Source of the DNA: JBAXGW01 sp037139195
GTDB lineage: Bacteria > Bacteroidota > Bacteroidia > Bacteroidales > JAHJDW01
DNA: 61,104 nt
Direction of reading: 5' to 3'
Assembly (NCBI GenBank): GCA_037139195.1
Contig: JBAXGW010000022.1
Location: 1-61,104 of the forward strand
Made by a program: the position numbers and the translations under genes. Under the pieces are notes generated by a model that saw only the letters and a list, made by a program, of their open reading frames with translations, had not been told where the DNA came from and did no database searches. Below, piece after piece: positions 52,473-61,104 of this stretch. Numbering within the stretch: position 1 is the stretch's first letter; each line of letters begins with the position of its first letter.

Positions 52473-55400
52473 ATGTTGAGATTTTTCGAAAATTTTAAAA
52501 GCTTTTTGTTTTTCAGAGGAAATAAAAACACTTGGAATAAACAATTTGTATCTAATTCTATTCTATATGTAATATTCTTTTTATTACAGTTATTTTATTT
52601 TCAAAATGCTTTTGCCCAAGCTGATGAATCATGTTCAGCTACTAGTCTTACTGTATATTCGGGCTCTTGTTCATATACATCTGCTACAAATGTTGGAGCA
52701 ACTGCTTCTTCTGGAATTCCTGCTCCAGGATGCGCTTCTTACTCTGGTACAGATGTTTGGTATAGTATTGTTGTTCCATCAACTGGTCGCTTAATTATTT
52801 CAACTGAGCCAGGCACTTTGACAGATGGCGGTATGGCCATATACAGTGGAACATGTGGTTCATTAAGCCTAATTGAGTGTGATGATGACGATGGGACAGG
52901 TAATATGCCAATGATTGATCGTTCGTCTTTAACTGTTGGAAATACTTTGTGGATAAGAGTGTGGGGTTATAGTAATGCAAGCGGAACATTTACTATATGT
53001 GCACTAGATGGTGCATCTACTTCAAATGATGAGCCTTGCTCTGCATCTGCTTTAACTGTGTCAACTGGAGCTTGCTCATATACATCTGGAACAAATGTCG
53101 GAAAAACAGCTTCTTCAGGAGTGCCAGCTCCTGGATGTGCTTCTTATTCAACTGCAGATGTTTGGTATTGTTTCGTAGTTCCAGCAAGTGGTCATGTTAA
53201 AATATCAACTGAGCCAGGTACATTAACTGATGGTGGAATGGCTATATATAGTGGAACATGCGGTTCTTTAACTTTGATAGAATGCGATGACGATGATGGC
53301 ACCGGTTCAATGCCAATGATAGATAGAACAGGTCTTACAACTGGAAATACTATCTGGGTAAGAGTATGGGGTTATGGTGGCGTAACTGGAACTTTTACTA
53401 TTTGTGCATTAGATGGTGCCCTCATTGCTAATGATGATCCTTGCAGTGCTACAGCATTGACTTTGTCGAGTGGAACTTGCTCTTATACAAGTGGAACAAC
53501 AGTAAATTCAACAACAACTACAGGTCCGCCAGCCCCAGGATGTGGCACTTTCACAACATCTGATGTTTGGTATAGTTTTGTAGTGCCAGCAAGTGGTCAT
53601 GTTAAAATATCTACAGAGCCTGGAACACTTACTGATGGTGGTATGGCAATATATAGCGGAACATGTGGCTCCTTAACTTTAATAGAATGCGATGATGATG
53701 ACGGAACCGGTTCAATGCCAATGATAGATAGAACTGGGCTAACAGTTGGAAATACAATATGGGTTAGGGTTTGGGGTTATAGTGGAGCAACAGGGACATT
53801 TACTATATGTGCATTAAATATTGCCCCACTTACCAATGATGAGCCATGTAATGCTATAACGTTAACTCTATCGAGTGGATCTTGCTCATATACAAGTGGG
53901 ACAAATGAATATTCTACGGTTTCATCTGGTCCTGCAGATCCAGCTTGTTCCTCGGGTGCATATAATGATGTTTGGTATAAAGTTGTGATTCCGTCTACAG
54001 GTCATATAAATATTTCTGCGGAAGCAAGTTCATTAACAGATGCGGGCATGGCCATATATAACGGAACTTGTGGTTCGTTGACTCTAATTGAATGTGATGA
54101 TAACGATGGCACTGGCTCAATGCCAATGATAGATAGAAGTGGACTAGTTGTGGGCGAAACTATATGGATTAGAGTTTGGGGTGCTGCAGGTGCAACTGGT
54201 ACTTTTTCAATTTGTGCATTAAATGTAGCCCCACCAGCTAATGATGAACCTGTTTTTGCTACTTTATTAACACTTCAAACAGCATCAAATGTTGGAGTTA
54301 GTGCTAGTTTAATTGGGGCGACTGCATCTGCCGGTATTGCTGTGCCAGGCTGCTGTGGTTCTGTTTTTAACGATGTTTGGTATAAAATAAAAGTACCTAT
54401 AAGTGGAAGTGTTACTGTTTCTTGTGAGTCGGGAACACTTTCAGACGCAGGTATGGCTATATATAGTGGAGAAGTGTATAGCTCGTTAACACTTGTTGAG
54501 TGCGACGATGATCATGGTTCAGGAAGCATGCCTATGATATATAGATCAGGGCTAATGCCCGAAGCGTATGTTTGGGTTAGACTTTGGGGTTATAATGGTT
54601 CAACTGGATCGTTTTCAATTTTAGCAGTATCAAATCCAATACAACCTTCTTGTGCTTCGAATCCTGTGGCTGGCGATTTGTATACAAACCCAACTTCGAT
54701 ATGTAATTTAAATGGTTTTTGTGGGAATACTAGTGCTACATACACACCCGATACTCCTGGCGATTTAATGTCGTCGTTTTGTGGTACAGTTGAAAACAAT
54801 TCGTGGCTTAAATTTACTGCCGATGATGATACAGCGCGTTTAAATATATGGGTGTCTAACTGTACAAATGATAATGGAATACAAATGCAAATTTATGATT
54901 TAGATGGAACATCATTTACTCCTAAATCTAATTGTTGGAATCCGGGTGTTCCCACTAATGGAAATATTCTTGCAACAAATTTAATTATTGGTCATGAATA
55001 TATTTTGATGATTGATGGTAATGCAGGTGATGTTTGCGATTATCTTATTGGAGCTGGTTATGGAGTAATGACAGCTGAAGCTACAGCTACAAAATATACT
55101 ATTAATTCAGGCGAATCTACTACTTTAAATGGCTCAGGAGGTTCAACTTACTCATGGTCTTCTAATCCGGTTGGATTTACATCAACTTCTCAAAATCCAA
55201 TTGTAAGCCCAATTGTTACAACTACCTATTCATTAACAGTAACAGGAGGAAATCCTACTTGTCCTACTTCACATTCTGATACGGTTGTTGTTACTGTTAC
55301 TGCTCCTTTGCCTGTGGGTTTGTTGAGTTTTGAAACGAAGTGTGTTGGAAATGGAACTAAATTGACCTGGCAAACTATTTCTGAAGTTAATAATAATTAT

Positions 55401-55850
55401 TTCAAGTTAGAGTATTCTGCAGATTTGCAAACGTATAGTGAAATTGCAATAGTTTCAGGTTCAGGAAATTCAAATACGCTTATACAATACGCTTTTCTTG
55501 ATAATAATCAGACCAGGGTAATAGGTTATTATCGATTAATTCAATTTGATTTTGATGGAAAATCAGATACTTTATCTGTTATAAATTCATTGAACTGTTC
55601 TTCAAATGAGGAGTCAAAAATAGTAGTAGCCAATTTAAATGAAAATGGGTTTTCGTTAATATCTAAGTCTGATTTAAGCGCAGTACAAATTCGTATTTAT
55701 GATGATATTGGACGTTTGATTCCTTTCTCGGTAAATAGAGAAGGGGATGTCGTTCATGTTGGGTTGTACAATTCAAACAAATCAAGCATTTATTTTCTTT
55801 GGTTAATGAATGCGGGTAAAAATCAAATAGAAAAAATAATTATACCTTAA
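52473..55850 (+). CDS. T9SS cargo with five 135-aa repeat domains
   Basis: 1125 aa from the ATG at 52473, chosen because of the -7 box. A long signal peptide (about 48 aa, hydrophobic core YVIFFLLQLFYFQNAFAQ). Five tandem beta domains at about 50-725, each with GGMAIYSGTCGSL, ECDDDDGTGSMPMIDR and IW(V/I)RVWGY, like PPC domains and rich in Asp, so possibly Ca-binding. A PPC-like module with VENNSWLKFTAD and MIDGNAGDVCDYL at about 725-865, an Ig-like module (865-945), an Fn3-like segment and a terminal T9SS type A-like sorting domain (VQIRIYDDIGRLI, YFLWLMNAGKNQIEKI). First gene of the operon 52473-60138. Confidence 0.88.
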   Translation: MLRFFENFKSFLFFRGNKNTWNKQFVSNSILYVIFFLLQLFYFQNAFAQADESCSATSLTVYSGSCSYTSATNVGATASSGIPAPGCASYSGTDVWYSIVVPSTGRLIISTEPGTLTDGGMAIYSGTCGSLSLIECDDDDGTGNMPMIDRSSLTVGNTLWIRVWGYSNASGTFTICALDGASTSNDEPCSASALTVSTGACSYTSGTNVGKTASSGVPAPGCASYSTADVWYCFVVPASGHVKISTEPGTLTDGGMAIYSGTCGSLTLIECDDDDGTGSMPMIDRTGLTTGNTIWVRVWGYGGVTGTFTICALDGALIANDDPCSATALTLSSGTCSYTSGTTVNSTTTTGPPAPGCGTFTTSDVWYSFVVPASGHVKISTEPGTLTDGGMAIYSGTCGSLTLIECDDDDGTGSMPMIDRTGLTVGNTIWVRVWGYSGATGTFTICALNIAPLTNDEPCNAITLTLSSGSCSYTSGTNEYSTVSSGPADPACSSGAYNDVWYKVVIPSTGHINISAEASSLTDAGMAIYNGTCGSLTLIECDDNDGTGSMPMIDRSGLVVGETIWIRVWGAAGATGTFSICALNVAPPANDEPVFATLLTLQTASNVGVSASLIGATASAGIAVPGCCGSVFNDVWYKIKVPISGSVTVSCESGTLSDAGMAIYSGEVYSSLTLVECDDDHGSGSMPMIYRSGLMPEAYVWVRLWGYNGSTGSFSILAVSNPIQPSCASNPVAGDLYTNPTSICNLNGFCGNTSATYTPDTPGDLMSSFCGTVENNSWLKFTADDDTARLNIWVSNCTNDNGIQMQIYDLDGTSFTPKSNCWNPGVPTNGNILATNLIIGHEYILMIDGNAGDVCDYLIGAGYGVMTAEATATKYTINSGESTTLNGSGGSTYSWSSNPVGFTSTSQNPIVSPIVTTTYSLTVTGGNPTCPTSHSDTVVVTVTAPLPVGLLSFETKCVGNGTKLTWQTISEVNNNYFKLEYSADLQTYSEIAIVSGSGNSNTLIQYAFLDNNQTRVIGYYRLIQFDFDGKSDTLSVINSLNCSSNEESKIVVANLNENGFSLISKSDLSAVQIRIYDDIGRLIPFSVNREGDVVHVGLYNSNKSSIYFLWLMNAGKNQIEKIIIP
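52622..54646 (+). repeat. Five tandem 405-bp coding repeats
   Basis: The GATGG(C/T)GG(T/A)ATGGC-like anchor recurs at 52824, 53229, 53634, 54039 and 54444: exactly 405 bases (135 codons) each time. Copies 2 and 3 are closest in sequence; copy 5 has diverged most yet keeps the length. Confidence 0.9.
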
Positions 55851-55873
55851 TATTCAACTATAAATTAAATAAT

Positions 55874-56365
55874 ATGAATAACAAAACTACACTTCTATTG
55901 GCATCCATTATTTCATTAACTATTTTATATAGTGAATACTCGTATGCTCAAATATCTGGTTCAAAAGCTAAATTCGATAAAGTTGAAGATGGAATGTATT
56001 TTCTTTCGTTTAATATTTCAGGATTGGCTGATAACAAACAAGCAGAAACTATTATTGCAAAAATAAAAGCAAATGCTGATGTTAAAACATGTGTAATTTC
56101 TGAATATAAATATTGCAAAATTGTATCAATAAAACCAATTCTATCTGAATACATTGTTGAAGTATTAAAAAGCCAAAACGTAAGCTCTGATAAATTCGTA
56201 GTTGCTAAACGCGAAGATGGGATGCCTGAAGATTATCCTGTGTATAAAAATACAGGAAACAGTGCTGCTGATGATAAAAAATATGACGATGCTAAAAAAG
56301 AATGGATAGAAAAAAATAAAGAATTATATAAACAAATGAATAGTAATGCTAAAAATAATAATTAA
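55874..56365 (+). CDS. Small exported protein, ferredoxin-like fold, inside the surface operon
   Basis: 163 aa. Signal peptide to about residue 25 (YSEYSYAQ). Residues about 35-110 (GMYFLSFNISGLADNKQAET, IIAKIKANADVKTCVISEYK, SIKPILSEYIVEVLKSQNV) look like a beta-alpha-beta-beta-alpha-beta HMA-type domain without a CxxC metal motif. The tail is charged (DDAKKEWIEKNKELYKQMNS). It stands 23 bases after one giant cargo gene and 2 bases before the next, so it is co-translated with them. Role unknown; a periplasmic chaperone or assembly factor is a guess. Confidence 0.68.
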   Translation: MNNKTTLLLASIISLTILYSEYSYAQISGSKAKFDKVEDGMYFLSFNISGLADNKQAETIIAKIKANADVKTCVISEYKYCKIVSIKPILSEYIVEVLKSQNVSSDKFVVAKREDGMPEDYPVYKNTGNSAADDKKYDDAKKEWIEKNKELYKQMNSNAKNNN

Positions 56366-56367
56366 TT

Positions 56368-59300
56368 ATGAAAAAAATATTTTTAATTATCGGGTATTGC
56401 ACATTTATGTTAATTTTCAATTTGTCAAGCAATTTTTGCATTGCAAGTCAAACTCCGCCACCGCCTTTAAATGATGATTGTGCAAATGCTACTCCAATTA
56501 TACCAGGTTCATCTTGTTCGTTTGTTCAATACACAAATATTGCTTCTACAGCTTCAGCTGAAACTGCACCTAGTTGTGCTGGTTCTGTTTTTAACGATAT
56601 TTGGTTTTCTGTTATTGTTCCTTCGTCGGGTCATTTAATTTTCGACTCACAAGCTGGGTCAACAGCGGATATTGGAATGGCTATTTATTCGGGTTCTTGT
56701 GGTAGTTTGACAGCAATAGAATGCGACGATGACGATGGCTCGGGCAATATGTCTATGATAGATAAGAGTGGTTTAATTGCGGGGTCAATTATTTATATTA
56801 GAGTTTGGGACTATGGTGGAACTAATTCTGGTGCTTTTTCAATTTGTGTTTATGAACCAGCCCCTCCTGTCAATGATAATTGTGCTGGAGCAATTTCTTT
56901 AACTTTAGGAAGTACTTGTGTGCCAGTTGAATTTAATACTTTTGGGGCTTCAGTTTCGCCAGAAGTTAATCCAGGCTGCACAAGTTCTGTAACGAGCGAC
57001 ATGTGGTTTTCTGCTGTTGTTCCAGCATCTGGGCGCATTTGCGTAGAAGCAATAGTTGGAACAATTTACGATGGAGCAATGGCATTGTATAGCGGAACAT
57101 GTGGTGCGTTAACTTTACTTTCGTGTGACGATAATTCGGGAGTGGGTGATATGCCCAAAATTGATAAAGTTGGATTGTTACCAGGATCAACCGTTTATAT
57201 TAGATTTTGGGCAAACGGAACTGCTACAGCAGGAACATTTTCGCTTTGCGTTACAAGTCCTCCATTTATTCCAAATGATGATTGTCCAAATGCTATTCCA
57301 TTAACAGTTGGAGCTACTTGTAATTATGCTCAATATAGCAATTTTGGAGCTACTGTTTCGGCTGCGCCTTTGTCGCCATGTGATTTGTGGGGAACTCCTC
57401 CAGCTGATGTGTGGTTTTCAGCTGTTGTTCCAGCTTCTGGGAGGTTGCTTATTAATTCTGATATTGCAGGCGGTTTTTGGAACGGAATGATGGATTTATA
57501 TTCTGGATCGTGTAATGCTTTAACTCTAATAGATTGTGATGATTATGATAGTCCTAATGGTGATATGCCATTGATTCACCAGGTTGATTTAACACCAGGT
57601 TCAACTGTTTATATTCGTTTTTGGGAAAAAGAAAGTGATGAATTTGGTAATTTTTCTATTTGTGCAACTGAACCTGCTCCGCTAGTTAATGATAATTGTA
57701 ACGGAGCAATTCTTTTGCCAATTAATACAATTTGTTCTTATACAGATTATACTACCGCTGGTGCAACACCATCGTCAGAGCCTGATCCAGGTTGTGGAGG
57801 AACAGTATTTAATGATGTATGGTTTAAAGTTGTAATTCCAGGTTCTGGCGATTTGTCTCTTAGTACTGCAAGTAGTGACGCAGCAAGTTCGGAGACACTA
57901 ACAGACGGAGCAATGGCTTTGTATAAAGGTTCTTGCGGAGCATTAACTCTTATTACTTGCATTGATAATGCACTTAATGCTGATCTTATGCCAAGCATAG
58001 ATTTGGCTGGATTGGTTGCAGGCGATACTCTGTTTATTCGTTTTTGGGATGTGGGTGGAGATAATGTTGGCATGTTTTCAATTTGTGCATCTATGCCACC
58101 GCCGCCATGTGCCACCAATCCTAATGCTGCTGATTTTTGTTCAACCCCAACGCCTATTTGTAATTTTAATGGATATTGTGGAAACACAAGCGCAGCCTAC
58201 ACAATAGATACTCCAGGAAACCTATCTAGTTTATTTGATGGCTCAATAGAAAATAACTCATGGCTATCTTTTGTTGCTGATGGAACAACCACCACCTTAA
58301 ATATTTATGTTGGAAATTGCACTGATGGTAGTGGAATTCAAATGCAGATATTTGGAACAACAGATTGCAATACTTTTGTTTCTTATTCCCCAACATGGAC
58401 TCCAGGTTCTGTTGTAAATGGGTCGATAACTGCAACTGGTTTAACTCCTGGTCAAACTTATTTGCTAATGATTGATGGATATGGTGGCGATGTTTGTGAT
58501 TATACAATGAGTGTTGATTCGGGTGTTTTAATGACAGTTGTTACTTCTGAATCAGATTCTATTTGCGCAGGACAGTCTACTCAAATAGAGGCGATTGGTG
58601 GTTCCAGTTTTATTTGGTCGCCAGCATCAAGCTTGTCAAATCCGAATATTTCAAATCCAATTGCTTCGCCTACTGTTACAACAACCTATACTGTTTCGGT
58701 AACTGGTGGGAATACGGCATGCCCTAATCAAGGTGTTGCTACTACGGTTGTATATGTTAATTCTTCTATGAATTATCATGTTAGCATTTCCGATACCTCA
58801 ATTTGTATTGGAGATAGCATAAGTTTAATTCTTACGGGTGATACTAGTTATAATTATCTTTGGTCTTCTAATCCTCCAGGACTAACAGGTAGTTCATTTA
58901 ATAATATATTATTCCCTACTCAAGATATATCATATATATTAAATGTAGATGATGAAGGTGCTTGCTCTAGTAAAGATACACTAAAGGTTTCAGTAAATGC
59001 GTACCCTGTTGTTGTTATCAATCCGCCTCAAGATGTTATTTGTATTGGAGATTCAATTAAATTGAACTCTAGTGGTGGAACAATATATACATGGTCGAGT
59101 AATCCTAATAGCTTTAATTCCTCATTGCAAAGTCCTTTTGTTAAGCCTGCCGTTTCCACTACTTATTTATTATCGGTTGATAATGGTATTGGATGTGTTT
59201 CCACGAGCAGTGCTATTGTTAATGTAGATAAAAAGCCGGTATTGATCTTATCGCCAAGCAATAATATTACCATGTGTAGAGGTGTAGATACATTGTTGAT

Positions 59301-60138
59301 AGTTTCGGGTGGCGTTTCTTATTTATGGAGTAACGGACTTACTGATTCGGCTATAAACGTAAATCCAATTAATAGTTCGATGTATAATGTAGTTGCACGC
59401 AATGGCGAGTGTCATTCTGATACAGTTTTTAATGTTGAGGTTATTCAATATCCTGTTGTTGATTTAGGTTCAGATATTAAGGTTTGTAAAGGGACTCCGG
59501 TGGTGATTGATGCAAATACAAATTCAAATCAAGTAGTGTGGTCGAATGGGGAAATAGGGCAAGCTATTTCGGTTGCCGATAGTGGCGAGTATTCTGTCAT
59601 TGTCTCAAATATCTGTGGCAATGCAAAGGATACTGTTAGGGTGGATTTTAACCCCCGGCCAATTATTAATATTGGGAACGACTCCACTTTATGTGTAAAT
59701 AATTTGCCGCTGGTATTGCCTAATAATTATGCAAAATATTTTTGGTCGACCGGTGATTTGAGTAATACAATAATAGCAGAAGTAGGAGGGACGTACAGCG
59801 TAGAGGTTGTTGATTTTAATGGATGCAAGGCGATGGATACTATTGTACTTACTGATAGCTGTTTTACTGATGTATATATTCCCAATACATTTACACCTGA
59901 AGGCAATGGAATAAACGAGGTGTTTAAAGTAATTTCAGTTAGCATTATTGATTTCGAAATGTATATATTCAATAGATGGGGCGAAAAAATGTTTTATTCT
60001 AATGATATTGAAATGGGTTGGGATGGAACTTGGAGTGGAAGCCCTTGTAAGGAAGATGTATACTGTTATCAGATTAAATATAGAGGTTTAAGAGATGGAT
60101 TAAAAATGAAAACTGGATTTGTCAATTTAATTAGGTGA
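56368..60138 (+). CDS. T9SS type B cargo with four related repeat domains
   Basis: 1256 aa. Signal peptide to about residue 27 (NFCIASQ). Four domains of the same family as in 52473-55850 at about 33-585 (MAIYSGSCGSLTAIECDDDD, RVWDYGGTNSGAFSICV), at spacings of about 403, 412 and 423 bases. A PPC-like module (SIENNSWLSFVAD, YLLMIDGYGGDVCDYTMS) at about 585-725, Ig-like segments (SDSICAGQSTQIEA, SPTVTTTYTVSVTGG) to about 1150, then a CHU_C type B sorting domain (IPNTFTPEGNGINE, IFNRWGEKMFYS, CYQIKYRGLRDG). The two operon partners thus end in different T9SS signal types. Predicted surface adhesin. Confidence 0.9.
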   Translation: MKKIFLIIGYCTFMLIFNLSSNFCIASQTPPPPLNDDCANATPIIPGSSCSFVQYTNIASTASAETAPSCAGSVFNDIWFSVIVPSSGHLIFDSQAGSTADIGMAIYSGSCGSLTAIECDDDDGSGNMSMIDKSGLIAGSIIYIRVWDYGGTNSGAFSICVYEPAPPVNDNCAGAISLTLGSTCVPVEFNTFGASVSPEVNPGCTSSVTSDMWFSAVVPASGRICVEAIVGTIYDGAMALYSGTCGALTLLSCDDNSGVGDMPKIDKVGLLPGSTVYIRFWANGTATAGTFSLCVTSPPFIPNDDCPNAIPLTVGATCNYAQYSNFGATVSAAPLSPCDLWGTPPADVWFSAVVPASGRLLINSDIAGGFWNGMMDLYSGSCNALTLIDCDDYDSPNGDMPLIHQVDLTPGSTVYIRFWEKESDEFGNFSICATEPAPLVNDNCNGAILLPINTICSYTDYTTAGATPSSEPDPGCGGTVFNDVWFKVVIPGSGDLSLSTASSDAASSETLTDGAMALYKGSCGALTLITCIDNALNADLMPSIDLAGLVAGDTLFIRFWDVGGDNVGMFSICASMPPPPCATNPNAADFCSTPTPICNFNGYCGNTSAAYTIDTPGNLSSLFDGSIENNSWLSFVADGTTTTLNIYVGNCTDGSGIQMQIFGTTDCNTFVSYSPTWTPGSVVNGSITATGLTPGQTYLLMIDGYGGDVCDYTMSVDSGVLMTVVTSESDSICAGQSTQIEAIGGSSFIWSPASSLSNPNISNPIASPTVTTTYTVSVTGGNTACPNQGVATTVVYVNSSMNYHVSISDTSICIGDSISLILTGDTSYNYLWSSNPPGLTGSSFNNILFPTQDISYILNVDDEGACSSKDTLKVSVNAYPVVVINPPQDVICIGDSIKLNSSGGTIYTWSSNPNSFNSSLQSPFVKPAVSTTYLLSVDNGIGCVSTSSAIVNVDKKPVLILSPSNNITMCRGVDTLLIVSGGVSYLWSNGLTDSAINVNPINSSMYNVVARNGECHSDTVFNVEVIQYPVVDLGSDIKVCKGTPVVIDANTNSNQVVWSNGEIGQAISVADSGEYSVIVSNICGNAKDTVRVDFNPRPIINIGNDSTLCVNNLPLVLPNNYAKYFWSTGDLSNTIIAEVGGTYSVEVVDFNGCKAMDTIVLTDSCFTDVYIPNTFTPEGNGINEVFKVISVSIIDFEMYIFNRWGEKMFYSNDIEMGWDGTWSGSPCKEDVYCYQIKYRGLRDGLKMKTGFVNLIR

Positions 60139-60171
60139 TAGGGGCTGATTTGTTAATTCTTATTTGAATAA

Positions 60172-60213
60172 TTCAAACCACTGAATGATTGAATGTCAAT
60201 TAAGTGGTTTGAA
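60172..60213 (+). terminator. Terminator-like hairpin after the surface operon
   Basis: TTCAAACCACT (60172-60182) and AGTGGTTTGAA (60203-60213), perfect 11-bp stem, 20-base loop, followed by CTTTT. Confidence 0.65.
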
Positions 60214-60348
60214 CTTTTAGAATATTTAGTCCTTTTTTTATTTTGAAAACATTTTATCAATGCTCTAAATTATCGACTCAATTATTAGGTAGAAAAAAAT
60301 AAATTTTATAGGTTTGTAATAATTAGATACTGTCAGCAATGGCAGTAT

Positions 60349-60380
60349 TTTGTTTACAAAGAAAGCAATCGATACGTTTG
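60349..60380 (+). promoter_or_regulatory. Promoter of the partial gene (TTTG-N20-TACGTTTG)
   Basis: TTTG 60349-60352, exactly 20 bases, TACGTTTG 60373-60380. Transcript leader of about 120 bases before the ATG at 60508. Confidence 0.75.
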
Positions 60381-60507
60381 AATGTTAATTCCACTCATTT
60401 GTCAGTTGGCAAATAGTTGATTTTAAGCGGTAAACAACGAAGTAGGTTCCTTTTTTTTATAAAAACTAATTAAAACATAGATATTAAAACCTTGAAAATT
60501 TATCACT

Positions 60508-61104
60508 ATGAGAAAATTATTTATATTGCTATTTCTATTTACAGTTCAGTTTTTTCATCTCAGTGTTCAAGCCCAAACTCCAAATAAAATTAGTTATCAA
60601 GCTGTAGTTCGCGATGCTAGCGGTTTGTTAGTGTTAAGCAAAATGATAGGAATAGAAATAAACATTAGACAAGGCTCGCTAGTAGGCACAATAGTTTATA
60701 CCGAAAACCAAACCCCAACAACGAATGAAAATGGATTGGTAAATATTGAAATAGGTGGAGGTGTAGGATTTTCAACTATAAACTGGTCGAGCGATAATTT
60801 TTTTATTGAAACAAAAATAGCATTAGTTGCTCCATTCACAACATATACCATAAGCAGTACTAGTCAATTGTTGAGTGTTCCTTATGCTTTTCATGCCAAA
60901 ACTGCTGAAAGTATTAGTGGAACAATAACAGAAACCGACCCTGTGTTTACAAGTTGGAATAAATCAACAGGCATTATAATTACAAAAAGTCAAATTTCTG
61001 ATTTAGGATCTTATCTAACAAGTTTTACCGAAAGCGACCCAGTATATGACGCAAAATTTGATTTAACAGGTTCGTCAAGCGGAGATATATTGAAATTTGA
61101 TGGA
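60508..61104 (+). CDS. Secreted protein, partial at the right edge
   Basis: 199 codons are open to the window end and the stop lies outside. Signal peptide of about 23 residues (LFILLFLFTVQFFHLSVQAQ). The N-terminal domain reads TPNKISYQAVVRDASGLLVL, ISTSQLLSVPYAFHAKTAE-like turns and then WNKSTGIIITKSQISDLGSY, the usual beginning of Bacteroidota surface proteins that continue into tail-fibre or collagen-like stalks. Predicted exported structural protein; the C-terminal part is unknown. Confidence 0.8.
   Translation, partial: MRKLFILLFLFTVQFFHLSVQAQTPNKISYQAVVRDASGLLVLSKMIGIEINIRQGSLVGTIVYTENQTPTTNENGLVNIEIGGGVGFSTINWSSDNFFIETKIALVAPFTTYTISSTSQLLSVPYAFHAKTAESISGTITETDPVFTSWNKSTGIIITKSQISDLGSYLTSFTESDPVYDAKFDLTGSSSGDILKFDG

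Larger units (their letters stand above)
60139..60507. other. Spacer before the last gene
   Basis: 369 bases with a terminator-like hairpin (60172-60213), an unused-looking TAGGTTTG box (60309-60316), an imperfect hairpin ATACTGTC/GGCAGTAT (60327-60348) and the promoter at 60349-60380. No ORF. Confidence 0.6.

Noticed and set aside
52622..54646. 405-bp repeats considered as CRISPR or phage tail repeats
   Set aside because: Units are coding, in frame and far too long for CRISPR; they form domains of one secreted protein.
57747..58187. 146-aa minus-strand ORF inside the type B cargo gene
   Set aside because: Long only because of the codon bias and repeats of the plus-strand gene; no start context or family.

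Overview
The window is AT-rich, lacks Shine-Dalgarno-like leaders, uses Bacteroidota-type promoters (-33 TTTG, 19-21 bp, -7 TAnnTTTG) and carries at least seven proteins with C-terminal signals of the type IX secretion system (T9SS). It comes from the chromosome of a Bacteroidota species. TGA is an ordinary stop codon. I saw no rRNA, tRNA or CRISPR array.

Layout. 1-8725: a small membrane protein, a beta-propeller secreted protein, an EFR1-type flavodoxin/ferredoxin, a lipoprotein and a 1707-aa T9SS adhesin. 8917-14099: cinA, rpmB, a carboxypeptidase-regulatory-domain protein and a TonB-dependent receptor. 14142-17802: accessory island with a broken Rhs tail carrying an HEATH metallopeptidase motif, a possible immunity gene, a RelE/ParE-type toxin-antitoxin (TA) pair between two 132-bp direct repeats, a HigBA-type pair whose toxin is frameshifted at an A8 tract, a 25-bp perfect hairpin and dispersed repeats. 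17934-28609: mostly core genes (hutH, hisS, a WbuC-type cupin, a PorE-like OmpA protein, aroD-aroA, rplS, trmD), with hisS overlapping a T9SS cargo gene. 28729-33502: an operon of ECF sigma factor, a protein predicted to span from cytoplasm to outer membrane, and a PKD-domain T9SS cargo. 34097-37389: a second TA pair with nearly the same promoter as the first, hypothetical exported proteins, a duplicated gene scrap and palindromes. 37390-60138: a surface-protein locus holding a 797-aa cargo, a gingipain-like C25 peptidase, a 1668-aa CUB/Ig/PKD protein, a divergent pair of membrane-anchored TPR-HTH regulators, and an operon of two repeat proteins around a small exported protein. A further secreted-protein gene runs off the right edge.

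Working together. The PorE-like protein is a probable T9SS outer-membrane component, and the large cargo proteins are its likely clients. The sigma operon and the TPR-HTH pair are candidate local regulators of surface-protein production (inference). The most system-like units are the sigma / trans-envelope protein / cargo operon and the TPR-HTH pair next to the 405-bp-repeat surface operon.
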